Part shown: piece after piece, positions 42,022 through 51,452 of the stretch
Position numbering within the stretch: the stretch's first letter is position 1
Layout: every line of letters begins with the position of its first letter
Assembly (NCBI GenBank): GCA_965662545.1
Contig: CBFIHZ010000021.1
Location: forward strand, 1 to 64,000
DNA length: 64,000 nt
Source: CPC320 sp002684375
GTDB lineage: Bacteria; Pseudomonadota; Alphaproteobacteria; Rhodobacterales; Rhodobacteraceae
Direction of reading: 5' to 3'
Program-made: the position numbers and the translations under genes
The notes under the pieces: model-generated
The model's database searches: none
Told to the model about the DNA's origin: nothing
What the model saw: the letters and a program-made list of their open reading frames with translations, nothing else

Positions 42022-43650
42022 ATGCGTCACGGTGGCCAGATTTTAATTGATCAATTAAAAATTCAAGGCGTTGAACGGGTATTTTGTGTACCTGGCGAGA
42101 GCTATCTAGCGGCGTTAGATGGGCTATATGACAGCGGCATTGACACAGTGATCGGCCGTCAGGAAGGCGGGGTTGCGATGATGGCCGAGGCGCATGGTAA
42201 ACTGACCGGCGCGCCGGGTATCGCTTTTGTGACCCGGGGGCCCGGTGCGACGAATGCTTCGGCTGGTGTACATGTGGCCTCGCAAGATAGCACGCCGATG
42301 ATTCTTTTTATTGGCCAAGTGGCCAGTGATCAGAAGGACCGTGAGGCATTTCAAGAGATTGATTACGGGCAGATGTTTGGATCCATTGCGAAATGGGTGG
42401 CGCAGATTGATCGTACGGACCGGATTGTGGAATATGTCTCGCGCGCGTTTCACATCGCCCAGTCGGGGCGGCCCGGACCGGTGGTTTTGGCGCTACCCGA
42501 AGATATGCTCTCGGCTGTGTCAGAGGTTGGTGACGCGCCAAAAGCTCGCGGGGCGGTGCCCGCGGCATCTGGCGTGGCTGCGGTTGAGATTGCCGCGCGG
42601 TTGCAGGCTGCCGAGAAACCCTTGGTGATTGTCGGGGGCGGAGTGTGGTCAGCGCAAGCTGCCGCAGATTTGGCGCGGTTTGCCACCCGATTTGAGCTGC
42701 CGGTCGGGACGGCGTTTCGGCGTCAGGATTACTTTGATAACCAGCATTCGCATTACGCGGGCGATGTCGGTATAGGAATCAACCCGGCCTTGGCGGCTAA
42801 AGTAAAGCAGGCAGACGTCATTCTGGCGCTGGGCACCCGTTTGGGTGAGATCACCAGCAGTGGCTATAGTCTTTTTGATATCCCAAATCCACAGCAGCGG
42901 CTGATACATGTCTATCCCGACGCGACCGAATTGGGTCGTATTTATCGTGCAGATCAGGCTGTTGCCTGTTCGCCAATTGATATGGTGCGCGCGCTGGCAG
43001 AGTTGGAACCTGACACCCCGCTGTGTGATAGCACCTGGCGGCAAGGTTTTCATCAAGCCTATCGTGCCTGGAGTGCACCACAGCACAGCGTTGGCGCTGT
43101 CAAAATGGAACAGATCATTGGCCATGTGAACGAAGTTTTGCCCAAGACAGCGATTTTGACCAATGGCGCTGGTAATTATGCGGCCTGGCTGCATCGCTAT
43201 TTCGATTATAAAACCTATGGGAGCCAGCTTGCGCCCACCAGCGGGTCAATGGGGTATGGTTTGCCGGCGGCCGTGGCGGCGAAACTGAACCATCGCAATC
43301 GTGAGGTGATTTGTTTCGCGGGAGATGGGTGTTTCCAGATGACCATGCAGGAATTTGGGACGGCAGCGCAATATGGCGCAAATATTGTGGTGATCATTTC
43401 CAATAATGGCATTTACGGCACAATTCGCATGCATCAGGAACAGCATTATCCCGGCCGGGTTTCGGGAACTGTGATGCATAATCCTCAGTTTGCAGCCCTC
43501 GCCCAAAGTTATGGCGGGCATGGCGAGGTGGTGCGCCAAACTGACGACTTTCCAGCCGCTTTTGAGCGCGCTCGCACCAGTAATCTGCCAGCGATTATCG
43601 AGCTGATTACCGACTCGCGGGCCCTGTCGCCGCGGCTGAACCTGCCGTAA
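42022..43650 (+). CDS. Thiamine pyrophosphate-dependent enzyme (acetolactate synthase-like)
   Basis: This 542-residue protein has the three-domain order of the IlvB/POX family. The N-terminal PYR domain holds the TPP-activating Glu in VPGESYLAALDGLYD, the middle domain binds FAD or is vestigial, and the PP domain carries the cofactor motif GDGCFQMTMQEF-N-N. It lacks an adjacent small regulatory subunit, so it is probably not the biosynthetic acetolactate synthase. Substrate is undetermined; benzoylformate decarboxylase, oxalyl-CoA decarboxylase and sulfoacetaldehyde acetyltransferase are distant alternatives. A GGAGG site precedes the ATG. Confidence 0.85.
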   Translation: MRHGGQILIDQLKIQGVERVFCVPGESYLAALDGLYDSGIDTVIGRQEGGVAMMAEAHGKLTGAPGIAFVTRGPGATNASAGVHVASQDSTPMILFIGQVASDQKDREAFQEIDYGQMFGSIAKWVAQIDRTDRIVEYVSRAFHIAQSGRPGPVVLALPEDMLSAVSEVGDAPKARGAVPAASGVAAVEIAARLQAAEKPLVIVGGGVWSAQAAADLARFATRFELPVGTAFRRQDYFDNQHSHYAGDVGIGINPALAAKVKQADVILALGTRLGEITSSGYSLFDIPNPQQRLIHVYPDATELGRIYRADQAVACSPIDMVRALAELEPDTPLCDSTWRQGFHQAYRAWSAPQHSVGAVKMEQIIGHVNEVLPKTAILTNGAGNYAAWLHRYFDYKTYGSQLAPTSGSMGYGLPAAVAAKLNHRNREVICFAGDGCFQMTMQEFGTAAQYGANIVVIISNNGIYGTIRMHQEQHYPGRVSGTVMHNPQFAALAQSYGGHGEVVRQTDDFPAAFERARTSNLPAIIELITDSRALSPRLNLP

Positions 43651-43665
43651 TTTCAGGGTGCTGCT

Positions 43666-45351
43666 CTATCCGAGTAAACGGCGCGCGATGACCTGCGCCT
43701 GAATTTCGGCGGCGCCTTCAAAGATATTGAGAATGCGGGCATCACACAGCACCCGGCTGATTTTATATTCCAGCGCAAAGCCATTGCCGCCATGGATTTG
43801 CAAACTGTTGTCGGCAGCCGACCACGCGGTACGCGCGCCAAGCAGTTTTGCCATGCCCGCCTCCATGTCGCAGCGACGGTCGTTGTCTTTTTCAAAGGCG
43901 CTGAAATAAGTCAGTTGCCGGGCAAGCATGATTTCAACGGCCATCATGGCCAGTTTTCCCGAGACTCGGGGGAAATCAATCAAGGACTTGCCAAATTGTT
44001 TGCGGTCCTTGGCGTATTGCATGCCCAAATCCAGCGCGCATTGGGCCACACCAACGGCGCGGGCGGCGGTTTGGATACGCGCAGATTCGAAGGTCTGCAT
44101 CAACTGCTTAAACCCTTTGCCCTCTTCTCCACCCAGCAGGTTTTCGCCTTTGACATGGAAATTGTCGAAGGCCAACTCATATTCCTTCATCCCGCGATAT
44201 CCCAAAACTTCTATTTCACCGCCGGTCATTCCGGTTGTGGGGAAGGGCACCGCGTCGGTGCCGGGGTTTTTTTCGGCCAGAAACATCGACAGGCCGCGAT
44301 GGTCGGTGCTGTCGGGGTTGGTGCGCGCCAAAAGGGTCATAACATGGGTGCGGGCCGCGTGGGTGATCCAAGTTTTATTGCCCGTGATGCGGTAATCATC
44401 GCCGTCTTTGGTGGCGCGGGTCCGCAAAGCGCCCAAATCCGATCCGGTATTGGGCTCGGTAAACACCGCAGTTGGCAAAATTTCAGCACTTGCCAGTTTG
44501 GGCAGCCAGGTTTGCTTTTGTGTCTGGGTGCCGCCACATATAATCAACTCTGCGGCGATTTCGGAACGGGTCGCCAGCGACCCCACGCCAATATAGCCGC
44601 GCGACAGTTCCTCAGACACCACGGCCATCGAGGCTTTTGACAGGCCATACCCGCCAAATTCTTCTGGAATGGTTAACCCAAATACGCCCATTTCAGCCAG
44701 CTCTTGGATGATTTCCATCGGGATCAACTCGTCCTTGAGGTGCCATTCATGGGCATAGGGCTCAACCCGCTCGGCGGCATAGCGGTAAAACTGTTCCCGA
44801 ATCATTTCGAGCTCATCGTCAAGACCACAGGCACCGGTGGTGATATTGGCCGATTGTTCTTGCATTAAGGCAACCAAACGGGTTCGCGCGGCTTGCGAGT
44901 TGCCCGACCGGGTTAGCGCTATAATTTCTGGCGTTCGCATCCTGTCGATATCTCGCTGCGACGGAACGATATCTTGCAGTCGTAAAATTTCGCTTTGGCT
45001 GATTGGAATGCCGCCTAGGATCTGTCCGAGATATTCACCAAATGCGATTTGTAAAAGTAGCTGTTCTACCTCGCCAAATTTCTCTTCGGTTTGCAGGGCG
45101 GTCGCCCATCGTTGCATCTGCTGCAGGGCCTCGACGTAAGTTGCCAACCAGGCCAACCCATGGGTTGCAGTTTGGTGTTGTTCGATGAGCTGAGACGAGA
45201 TGTGCCCGTCCGAGGTGACAAGCGTCCGGACATATGAGGTTGCAGACTCGAGAAGAGAGGCACATGGCGATAAGGCTGCAGAAGTCAGTTGCAGCGCGCC
45301 GGGCAGAATCGCTGAATCTTCAAAGGTCATATCTTGTCCATCATGGGCCAT
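43666..45351 (-). CDS. mcd: (2S)-methylsuccinyl-CoA dehydrogenase
   Basis: The 561-residue flavoprotein has a typical acyl-CoA dehydrogenase body (from about 175: FGLTIPEEFGGYGLSKASMA, VFTEPNTGSDLGALRT, GNKTWITHAAR, and IHGGNGFALEYKISRVLCDA) but also about 170 extra N-terminal residues. That extension is characteristic of Mcd, which oxidises (2S)-methylsuccinyl-CoA to mesaconyl-CoA in the ethylmalonyl-CoA pathway and passes electrons to ETF. A GGAGAG site fixes the start; the frame is open 156 bases upstream. The rest of the pathway genes are not in the window, but etfAB lie 12 kb away. Assignment rests on architecture and wording of motifs. Confidence 0.85.
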   Translation of the reverse strand: MAHDGQDMTFEDSAILPGALQLTSAALSPCASLLESATSYVRTLVTSDGHISSQLIEQHQTATHGLAWLATYVEALQQMQRWATALQTEEKFGEVEQLLLQIAFGEYLGQILGGIPISQSEILRLQDIVPSQRDIDRMRTPEIIALTRSGNSQAARTRLVALMQEQSANITTGACGLDDELEMIREQFYRYAAERVEPYAHEWHLKDELIPMEIIQELAEMGVFGLTIPEEFGGYGLSKASMAVVSEELSRGYIGVGSLATRSEIAAELIICGGTQTQKQTWLPKLASAEILPTAVFTEPNTGSDLGALRTRATKDGDDYRITGNKTWITHAARTHVMTLLARTNPDSTDHRGLSMFLAEKNPGTDAVPFPTTGMTGGEIEVLGYRGMKEYELAFDNFHVKGENLLGGEEGKGFKQLMQTFESARIQTAARAVGVAQCALDLGMQYAKDRKQFGKSLIDFPRVSGKLAMMAVEIMLARQLTYFSAFEKDNDRRCDMEAGMAKLLGARTAWSAADNSLQIHGGNGFALEYKISRVLCDARILNIFEGAAEIQAQVIARRLLG

Positions 45352-45497
45352 GTCTTTACTCTCCTTCACCAGAACCAACAATATAATCCCTTCGCAGTTG
45401 CAGCGCAATATAGATACCAGAAATAGTACAAATTTATTACAAAAGTTGCGTGAATAAATTATTTGGCCAGCCGTGATCGTTTGTGTTACCCGAAGCC

Positions 45498-46259
45498 ATG
45501 ATGCCATTAGAATTTGATTTGTTTACTTGGACGGTGGCTTTCTGTGTCGCTATGGTGGCTGGCCTCGTCAAAGGCATCGTTGGGTTTGCTTTACCGATGA
45601 TCTTTATTTCCGGTTTAAGCATTGTGATGCCGCCTGAGACCGCATTGGGCGCTTTGATTATCCCCGCTTTTATCGCCAACGGGTTGCAGGCATTGCGCCA
45701 CGGCTTTGCTCTGGCACTTGCAACTGTGAAACAGTTTCGCATGTTCCTGATTTCGGGAGGGGTTTGCCTGATGGCAAGCGCCCAGTTTGTCTTGATGTTG
45801 TCGCCTGAAATGTTGTTTCTTCTGCTTGGCTTTCCGGTCACATTTTTTGCTTTTTGGCAGCTGATCAAAATTGATGTTTTCCAAGTTGAGCGCAGCCGTG
45901 AAAAAGACATACTGATGGGGGGGATCGCCGGTCTGATTGGCGGCGTTTCCGGTATTTGGGGGCCGCCAACGGTTATGTATCTGACCGCGATTGCACTTCC
46001 AAAAGCCGATAAAATTCGAATACAGGGCGTGATATACGGGTTAGGCGCTGTCGCTTTGATTGTGGCACATCTTGGTTCGGGCGTATTGCACAGTCAGGTT
46101 TTGACCGTTTCTGCGCTGCTTGTTGCACCGACCCTCTTGGGGTTTTGGGTCGGAGATAAATTTCAGGGCCGTATCAATCAGGCCACCTTCCGCAGGTTGA
46201 CTCTATGTATTCTCTTGGTGGCCGGACTCAACCTGTTACGCCGAGGGATGGGTGGTTGA
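45498..46259 (+). CDS. TauE/SafE-family membrane permease
   Basis: The 253-residue protein has about seven or eight membrane helices and the two-repeat pattern of TauE/SafE: the first repeat opens VAGLVKGIVGFALPM and the second GIAGLIGGVSGIWGPPTVMYL. Members export sulfite, sulfoacetate or related anions or take up such compounds. The substrate is unknown. A GTG at 45483 and ATGs at 45498 and 45501 are possible starts; none has a strong ribosome site. Its promoter region is shared with the divergent mcd gene. Confidence 0.85.
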   Translation: MMPLEFDLFTWTVAFCVAMVAGLVKGIVGFALPMIFISGLSIVMPPETALGALIIPAFIANGLQALRHGFALALATVKQFRMFLISGGVCLMASAQFVLMLSPEMLFLLLGFPVTFFAFWQLIKIDVFQVERSREKDILMGGIAGLIGGVSGIWGPPTVMYLTAIALPKADKIRIQGVIYGLGAVALIVAHLGSGVLHSQVLTVSALLVAPTLLGFWVGDKFQGRINQATFRRLTLCILLVAGLNLLRRGMGG

Positions 46260-46285
46260 TCACTCAAAAGAACTTGTGGTGTTAT

Positions 46286-46648
46286 TTAGACTATTTTTGG
46301 TGCAGTGCTGGCCAGCTCATTTATAAATGTCCGGATTTGGGTGCGCAGTCGTGCATCCTCAATGCGCGTGAACATCGAGGCAATTTTGGTTGCTTCGTCA
46401 TCAAGGGCGCGTTCGCTTTCGTTTGGCGAATTTTCCAGCCCCTCAAAGAAAAAGGCGGGCGGAACATTCAGTATGTGCGACAATTCGAACAGGCGGCTCG
46501 CTGAAATTCTATTGCGGCCAAGTTCGTATTTTTGGACTTGCTGGAAAGAAATTTTCAAACCTTGCGCGACGTCGGTCTGCGTCAGGTTTCGTAAGATGCG
46601 CATGCGTTTTAATTGTTGTCCAACATGAATATCGACAGGGTGAGACAT
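46286..46648 (-). CDS. PraR-like helix-turn-helix regulator
   Basis: A 120-residue XRE-type regulator has its HTH domain at about 8-65 (VDIHVGQQLKRMRILRNLTQ ... ISFQQVQKYELGRNRISASRL) followed by the FFFEGL element and a helical C-terminal tail. The wording matches the PraR group of alphaproteobacterial regulators, which repress quorum-sensing and attachment genes in rhizobia. Its targets here are unknown. It is divergent from the LysR-type HTH gene with a 220-base gap, so both could be controlled from that region. Confidence 0.83.
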   Translation of the reverse strand: MSHPVDIHVGQQLKRMRILRNLTQTDVAQGLKISFQQVQKYELGRNRISASRLFELSHILNVPPAFFFEGLENSPNESERALDDEATKIASMFTRIEDARLRTQIRTFINELASTAPKIV

Positions 46649-46869
46649 ATAATATTCCTAAATTGCTACCTTTACGGGAATATCTGATTCCAAATATCGA
46701 TCAATTAGTTACAAATAGTTGCATATGAGTTAATTATCATCCATGCTAGAGTGATACTTTTATCATCAGGTATTAAGTTTTTACCAACCTCGATGATATG
46801 TGGTTTATCAGTATACGAGTTTGCGAAGTTTACGCGCCGGTTCTTTTCACACAAGGAAAATTAATCACT

Positions 46870-47724
46870 ATGAAAAAGATCCAGTGCCAGTCAATTTTGT
46901 TTGAGCTTTTACGATCATTTTCGACGCTTGCGCGGACGTTGAACCTGTCAAAAGCGGTGCGTGAGCTGGGAAGTACGCGTCAGACAGTGCGGCGTCATAT
47001 TTATTTGCTGGAAGAGGCTCGGGGCGAGAAACTGTTCTCTGTTGAGGACCGTCAGTACCGGCTAACCGCAGCAGGCCGTGCCTCGTTGCAGGGAGCGGAG
47101 GAAATTTTATCCTTCGGAGAGGCGTGGCTTGGTCGTAGTTTGAGCCATAAAGACAGGTTGGTATCTATTAATATCACTGGCAAGGATCCCGATGATCATT
47201 TTTATTTCCTACAGGAACACCCGATCAGCACTCTGTGGCAGAGCAAATCTGATTTGTTGAAGTCAGCTTTGCAAAGCTGGACGTTGGCAGAAGGTCAGAT
47301 CGAACACTCAGCCTTTGAAAAGATACGACCCTATACAATGATTTTTCGTCGGCATGAGCAGGATTGGCTTTGCACAGAGGTCGGGCAACTTTCGGTGTAT
47401 TCGGATTGGTTTGGTAAAGAATGGGCCCTCAGCACGGTTGGGCGCTCTTTGTCCAGTTTACCTGGAGGAGGGGGGTTTCCCTCACTTTTGCGGCAACCTT
47501 TTGATGCTATTTTTATCAACCACGGCTTGCGATATGACCACATTGTTACGCAGATAACTCAGGGCCGAGATGGCGATTTGCATCTGGCCTGTTATGATCG
47601 TTTGCTTATGGGCGCGCGGTTTCCCGACAACAGTTTTGCTTTGCTGTCGATTGTGCACCAGACCAAAGCTATTGATATTAAAGGCCTACCAGAAAATGTA
47701 AAAAAAATGATAACTCAAACTTAA
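46870..47724 (+). CDS. LysR-type HTH protein with atypical C-terminal part
   Basis: The 284-residue protein begins with a LysR-like winged helix (LLRSFSTLARTLNLSKAVRELG, STRQTVRRHIYLLEEARGEKLF, RLTAAGRASLQ) over residues 10-85. The remaining 200 residues do not read as the usual LysR periplasmic-binding-type effector domain: they contain LSVYSDWFGKEWALSTVG and other aromatic-rich segments that I cannot place. A regulator with a different ligand domain is the likeliest reading. The ATG at 46870 follows AAGGA. The next gene, a likely partner, starts 77 bases after the stop. Confidence 0.65.
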   Translation: MKKIQCQSILFELLRSFSTLARTLNLSKAVRELGSTRQTVRRHIYLLEEARGEKLFSVEDRQYRLTAAGRASLQGAEEILSFGEAWLGRSLSHKDRLVSINITGKDPDDHFYFLQEHPISTLWQSKSDLLKSALQSWTLAEGQIEHSAFEKIRPYTMIFRRHEQDWLCTEVGQLSVYSDWFGKEWALSTVGRSLSSLPGGGGFPSLLRQPFDAIFINHGLRYDHIVTQITQGRDGDLHLACYDRLLMGARFPDNSFALLSIVHQTKAIDIKGLPENVKKMITQT

Positions 47725-47800
47725 TTCCAAAGCACAGTTTGTGATACACTGGCATTTATTCAAGACACTGTATTTTAAACTCAATGATTTGGGAGACATC

Positions 47801-48508
47801 ATGACCATTCAGGGCTTTAATAACGGCGAACAGATTTTTGCGACTGCGATGCAAATTTTTAACCAGTTTGATATCACAATTGAAATCGGCTCAGACTTTA
47901 ATAAATACCGGCGGTTGCTTCTTGAGCACCGGCCGCAACAACCGTTAGGGCCACCTTTTGACCCTAATATTCATCAATTAAATGCAAAAAATGCATTTTG
48001 GTTGATTGCTAAAGGGCCTGATGGTGCGGTAATTCATACTCAGGCGATGCGTGTTCTAGATTTAAAATCATTTAGTTTAGCAGATCATTTGCGCGAATCT
48101 TTTCGCGGCTTTACGCCCGTCGGTCCTGACATCGATCTGGCAGCCTCGCGCTATCGGGCCGGGCCCGGAGCACAGAAAATTTGCGGCACGGTGTGTTACC
48201 ACGGCGAGTTATGGATGGATGATCGCCTCGGGGCGTACCGAGGGTCTGGGTTGAGCGCTGTGCTTGGCCGTTTTGCATTTTTAATCTGTGTCAAGCAGTT
48301 GTCACCGGATTATGTTTTCGGGTTTGTGGCTCGACCTGTTATTTTCAAAGGCTTAGCAGAACGGTTAGGATATATGCATAGCGAACCTGCCAGCATCCGG
48401 TGGCGGTTGCATAATAAAGACCGAGCCCTTGAAGGGTTTATGGTTTGGATGGCGCGCGATGATCTTCAGTTTATGATGACTATACCTCTGGTCGATTTGG
48501 TTGCTTGA
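47801..48508 (+). CDS. Unrecognised protein, acyltransferase-like features
   Basis: This 235-residue soluble protein has no family I can name. Features include a segment resembling GNAT motif A (LGAYRGSGLSAVLGRFAFL, about 143-161) followed by a beta strand (YVFGFVARPVIFKGLAERLG) as in N-acyltransferases, and a conserved-looking GELWMDD. N-acyl transfer is therefore a tentative guess. A GGGAGA site precedes the ATG. It forms a likely operon with the HTH protein upstream, and a strong stem-loop follows 145 bases after its stop. Confidence 0.6.
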   Translation: MTIQGFNNGEQIFATAMQIFNQFDITIEIGSDFNKYRRLLLEHRPQQPLGPPFDPNIHQLNAKNAFWLIAKGPDGAVIHTQAMRVLDLKSFSLADHLRESFRGFTPVGPDIDLAASRYRAGPGAQKICGTVCYHGELWMDDRLGAYRGSGLSAVLGRFAFLICVKQLSPDYVFGFVARPVIFKGLAERLGYMHSEPASIRWRLHNKDRALEGFMVWMARDDLQFMMTIPLVDLVA

Positions 48509-48652
48509 GCACAAGCCCCAAGCGGGTATCGCGAAATACCGGTTGCTATCCTTTGGCATTGAGCGGCAGGCACATTAACCAGTGACCGCTGTTCTTGACG
48601 CCCCTGTCAGATCTAGACCTCTCTGAACATCGAGGCGCGGGTCCGTCTCACT

Positions 48653-48682
48653 CCACTGTCGCTGCAAGTCTGGCGACAGTGG
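48653..48682 (+). terminator. Stem-loop between the orphan gene and pckA
   Basis: CCACTGTCGC (48653-48662) and GCGACAGTGG (48673-48682) form a perfect 10-bp stem with a 10-base loop, followed on the plus strand by TTTATAAAAGTGTTTT. It lies 145 bases after the orphan gene and 39 bases beyond the pckA stop on the other strand, so it may terminate both convergent transcripts. Confidence 0.6.
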
Positions 48683-48720
48683 TTTATAAAAGTGTTTTAT
48701 GACTGTTTATGTCTGCCAAA

Positions 48721-50316
48721 TCAGATTGCAGCCGCTTTTACATCGTCTTTAATATACGGTAGATACTGGGCAAAGTTATCGGCGAACATTTTCACCAGCT
48801 TGGTGGCCTGAATGTCATACTTGCCGCTGTCATCCCAAGTGCGACGCGGCGATAGCAAAACCTCTGCTACTCCGGGGGCGGTCACAGGCACCTCAAAGCC
48901 GAAGTTTTCGTCCTTGCGAAACTCTACTTTAGACAGAGATCCATCTAATGCCGCAGTGAGCAGGGCACGGGTGGCCCGGATGGGCATCCGGGATCCAGTC
49001 CCATAGGGACCTCCGGTCCAGCCGGTGTTCACCAACCAACAGGTCGCGCCATGGGCGCTGATCTTATCCCGCAATAAATTACCATAGATTTCCGGACGCC
49101 GGGGCATAAATGGCGCACCAAAACAGGTTGAAAAGGTTGGCTCGGGTTCTGTGATACCGCGCTCGGTACCGGCAATTTTCGAAGTAAAGCCGGACAAAAA
49201 GTGATACATGGCTTGGGCGGGGGTTAGTCGGGCGATTGGTGGCAAAACCCCAAAAGCATCGCAGGTCAGCATGATAATATTTTTTGGGTGTCCACCCATC
49301 GCGTTTTCAGATGCGTTTGAAATATAGTGCATGGGATAGGCGCAACGCATATTCGCGGTTAGCTTATCATCTTTGAAATCCAGCTCTTTTGTTACCGGAT
49401 CGAACACCATGTTTTCAATCACGGTGGCAAACTTTTTGGTGGTCGCATAGATTTCGGGTTCTGCCTCGGGGTTGAGGTTGATGGTTTTGGCATAACATCC
49501 GCCTTCAAAATTGAACGTGCCCCGCTCTGACCAGCCATGTTCGTCATCGCCGATCAACGTGCGCGCTGGATCGGCCGAGAGTGTTGTTTTTCCTGTGCCA
49601 CTGAGGCCAAAGAAGATCGCAGTGTCTACCGGGTTGTCTGTGGCGTGATTGGCCGAGCAGTGCATCGGCATGATCCCGGCCTCTGGCAATAGATAATTCA
49701 GTAACGTAAAGACGCATTTTTTATTTTCGCCGGCATATTCTGTTCCTGCGATTAGGATCATTTTTTCGGCAAAGTTCATCGCAATTACGGTTTCGCTGCG
49801 ACAATCATGCCGCTTGGGGTCAGCTTTGAAACTTGGGCAGTTGATCACTGTGTAATCGGCGATGAACTCTTCTAGGTCTTCGGCGTCTGGGCGGCGCAAA
49901 AGGTGACGGATGAACAGACCGTGCCACGCCAATTCGGTGATCATCCGCATGTTGATCGCATGCTGTGCGTCTGCCCCGGCCACGAGATCTTGCACGCTAT
50001 ATTCGCGGCCTTTCATATGCTCAAACAAATCATCCTTCAGTCTTTGAAAACCGTCTTGTGACATCTTGGCGTTATTGTCCCACCAAATGGTGTCGTTGAT
50101 ATCGGGTGTTACAACAACATGCTTGTCTTTTGGCGAGCGACCAGTGAATTTTCCGGTCGAGACCAGCACGGTCCCACCCTGACCCAACTCGGCTTCTCCG
50201 CGCTTGATTGCCAGTTCTACCAGGGCAGGCTCTGGCAGGTTATAGTGTATTTTCCCAAGACTGTTGAGGCCCTGTGCCTCTAGTGTAAACTTTGGGTTCA
50301 CCCGTCCAATTGCCAT
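48721..50316 (-). CDS. pckA: Phosphoenolpyruvate carboxykinase (ATP)
   Basis: The 531-residue enzyme converts oxaloacetate and ATP to PEP and CO2, the entry step of gluconeogenesis. It has the kinase-1a P-loop FFGLSGTGKTTLSADPART, the substrate-binding FTGRSPKDKHVV and the IGDDEHGW metal segment. Length and motifs match the ATP-dependent class. It is divergent from the chvI-chvG operon, a gene order conserved in alphaproteobacteria, and in rhizobia pckA expression responds to this two-component system. Confidence 0.97.
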   Translation of the reverse strand: MAIGRVNPKFTLEAQGLNSLGKIHYNLPEPALVELAIKRGEAELGQGGTVLVSTGKFTGRSPKDKHVVVTPDINDTIWWDNNAKMSQDGFQRLKDDLFEHMKGREYSVQDLVAGADAQHAINMRMITELAWHGLFIRHLLRRPDAEDLEEFIADYTVINCPSFKADPKRHDCRSETVIAMNFAEKMILIAGTEYAGENKKCVFTLLNYLLPEAGIMPMHCSANHATDNPVDTAIFFGLSGTGKTTLSADPARTLIGDDEHGWSERGTFNFEGGCYAKTINLNPEAEPEIYATTKKFATVIENMVFDPVTKELDFKDDKLTANMRCAYPMHYISNASENAMGGHPKNIIMLTCDAFGVLPPIARLTPAQAMYHFLSGFTSKIAGTERGITEPEPTFSTCFGAPFMPRRPEIYGNLLRDKISAHGATCWLVNTGWTGGPYGTGSRMPIRATRALLTAALDGSLSKVEFRKDENFGFEVPVTAPGVAEVLLSPRRTWDDSGKYDIQATKLVKMFADNFAQYLPYIKDDVKAAAI

Positions 50317-50640
50317 CTGCTCGCTCCTGCTGACTTGGTCTTTTCTGTCGCAAAATCAGGCTCAAGCGCAGACCCTAACCCAACCTTTGAAAGTTGATAA
50401 CATGTGTTTTTGACGGATGAACAGGGCACATTCACACCGTTAGCGCAACCAAATGTAATTAACTTGGCTGAGGTTTCTTTTACGCGTCAAGAATGGGTGA
50501 GATTTAATTTTTTAGTGATAAAACTGCAAAATTGTTCATGGAAATTGAAATATGATTCGCAGTTGAGGATTGAATATGATCTGGGAGATGATACATACAA
50601 AAGTAACTTTTTAATAATGCTTAGTGGGCTATTATATCAT
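50317..50640. promoter_or_regulatory. Divergent promoter region between pckA and chvI
   Basis: This 324-base AT-rich stretch separates the pckA and chvI starts and must hold both promoters. A reading frame continuous with chvI runs back to 50404, but it has no protein-like character or ribosome site, so I treat it as noncoding. Several TTGAT/ATCAA-like half sites occur near 50390-50400 and 50540-50590. I cannot name a binding site with confidence. Confidence 0.5.
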
Positions 50641-51348
50641 ATGGCTAGAATCGCGTTGGTAGATGACGATCGTAATATTTTAACCTCCGTCAAAATGACT
50701 TTGGAGGGCGAAGGATTTGAGATTGACACCTACAGCGACGGGCAGAGTGCGCTGGAAGCGTTTTATCGAAAACAGCCCGATATCGTTGTGTTGGATATCA
50801 AAATGCCCAGAATGGATGGGATGGATCTGCTGCAAAAAATGCGACCGAAAATCTCGAGCCCAGTGATCTTTCTCACATCGAAAGATGATGAAATAGATGA
50901 GGTTCTTGGCCTGCGTATGGGCGCGGATGACTATATCAAAAAACCCTTTTCTCAACGTCTTTTGGTCGCGCGTATTCGGGCGCTATTACGCCGTCAGGCG
51001 CAGTTTTCTGACAGCCTTGTGGTAGGTGAAAAAGGGCGGCATCTGTTAGAGAGAGGGGCGTTGACAATGGATCCGATGCGCCACGCTGTAACTTGGAAAG
51101 ACAGCGAAATCTCACTGACAGTCACAGAGTTTGTTTTACTCCAGGCTTTGGCGCAACGGCCCGGTTTTGTAAAAAGCCGCGATCAATTGATGGATGTGGC
51201 CTATGATGATCAAATCTATGTTGATGATCGGACTATAGACAGTCATATCAAGAGGCTGCGCAAGAAAATGCGTGCTGTCGATTCTCAATTTTCCTGCATC
51301 GAGACACTGTATGGAATCGGGTACCGCTATTCCGATCATTTGGCATAA
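50641..51348 (+). CDS. chvI: Response regulator ChvI
   Basis: This 235-residue OmpR-family regulator starts MARIALVDDDRNILTSV, with phosphoacceptor Asp52 in VVLDIKMPRMDG and the Lys in YIKKPFS. The C-terminal DNA-binding domain contains LTVTEFVLLQALAQRPGFVK and ends GIGYRYSD. ChvI/ExoS-ChvG systems in alphaproteobacteria control envelope composition, acid response and carbon metabolism. The chvG kinase gene follows in the same direction after 104 bases. The chosen ATG lacks a strong ribosome site but fits the family. Confidence 0.92.
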   Translation: MARIALVDDDRNILTSVKMTLEGEGFEIDTYSDGQSALEAFYRKQPDIVVLDIKMPRMDGMDLLQKMRPKISSPVIFLTSKDDEIDEVLGLRMGADDYIKKPFSQRLLVARIRALLRRQAQFSDSLVVGEKGRHLLERGALTMDPMRHAVTWKDSEISLTVTEFVLLQALAQRPGFVKSRDQLMDVAYDDQIYVDDRTIDSHIKRLRKKMRAVDSQFSCIETLYGIGYRYSDHLA

Positions 51349-51452
51349 ATATTTTTGCAGTATACGTCGTGGTGCCCGTGGCGAGCCTAGGGTTGGATTT
51401 TCTATGCCCAGTGGACGGATGCATTGGCTGATCAAGAGTTCTATCTATCGAG

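Noticed and set aside
43792..44640. 282-codon frame antisense to mcd
   Set aside because: Fully covered by the acyl-CoA dehydrogenase body; the peptide has no protein-family features.
50404..50640. N-terminal extension of ChvI by 79 residues
   Set aside because: The extension is AT-rich, lacks a ribosome site and does not match the family start at MARIALVDDD.
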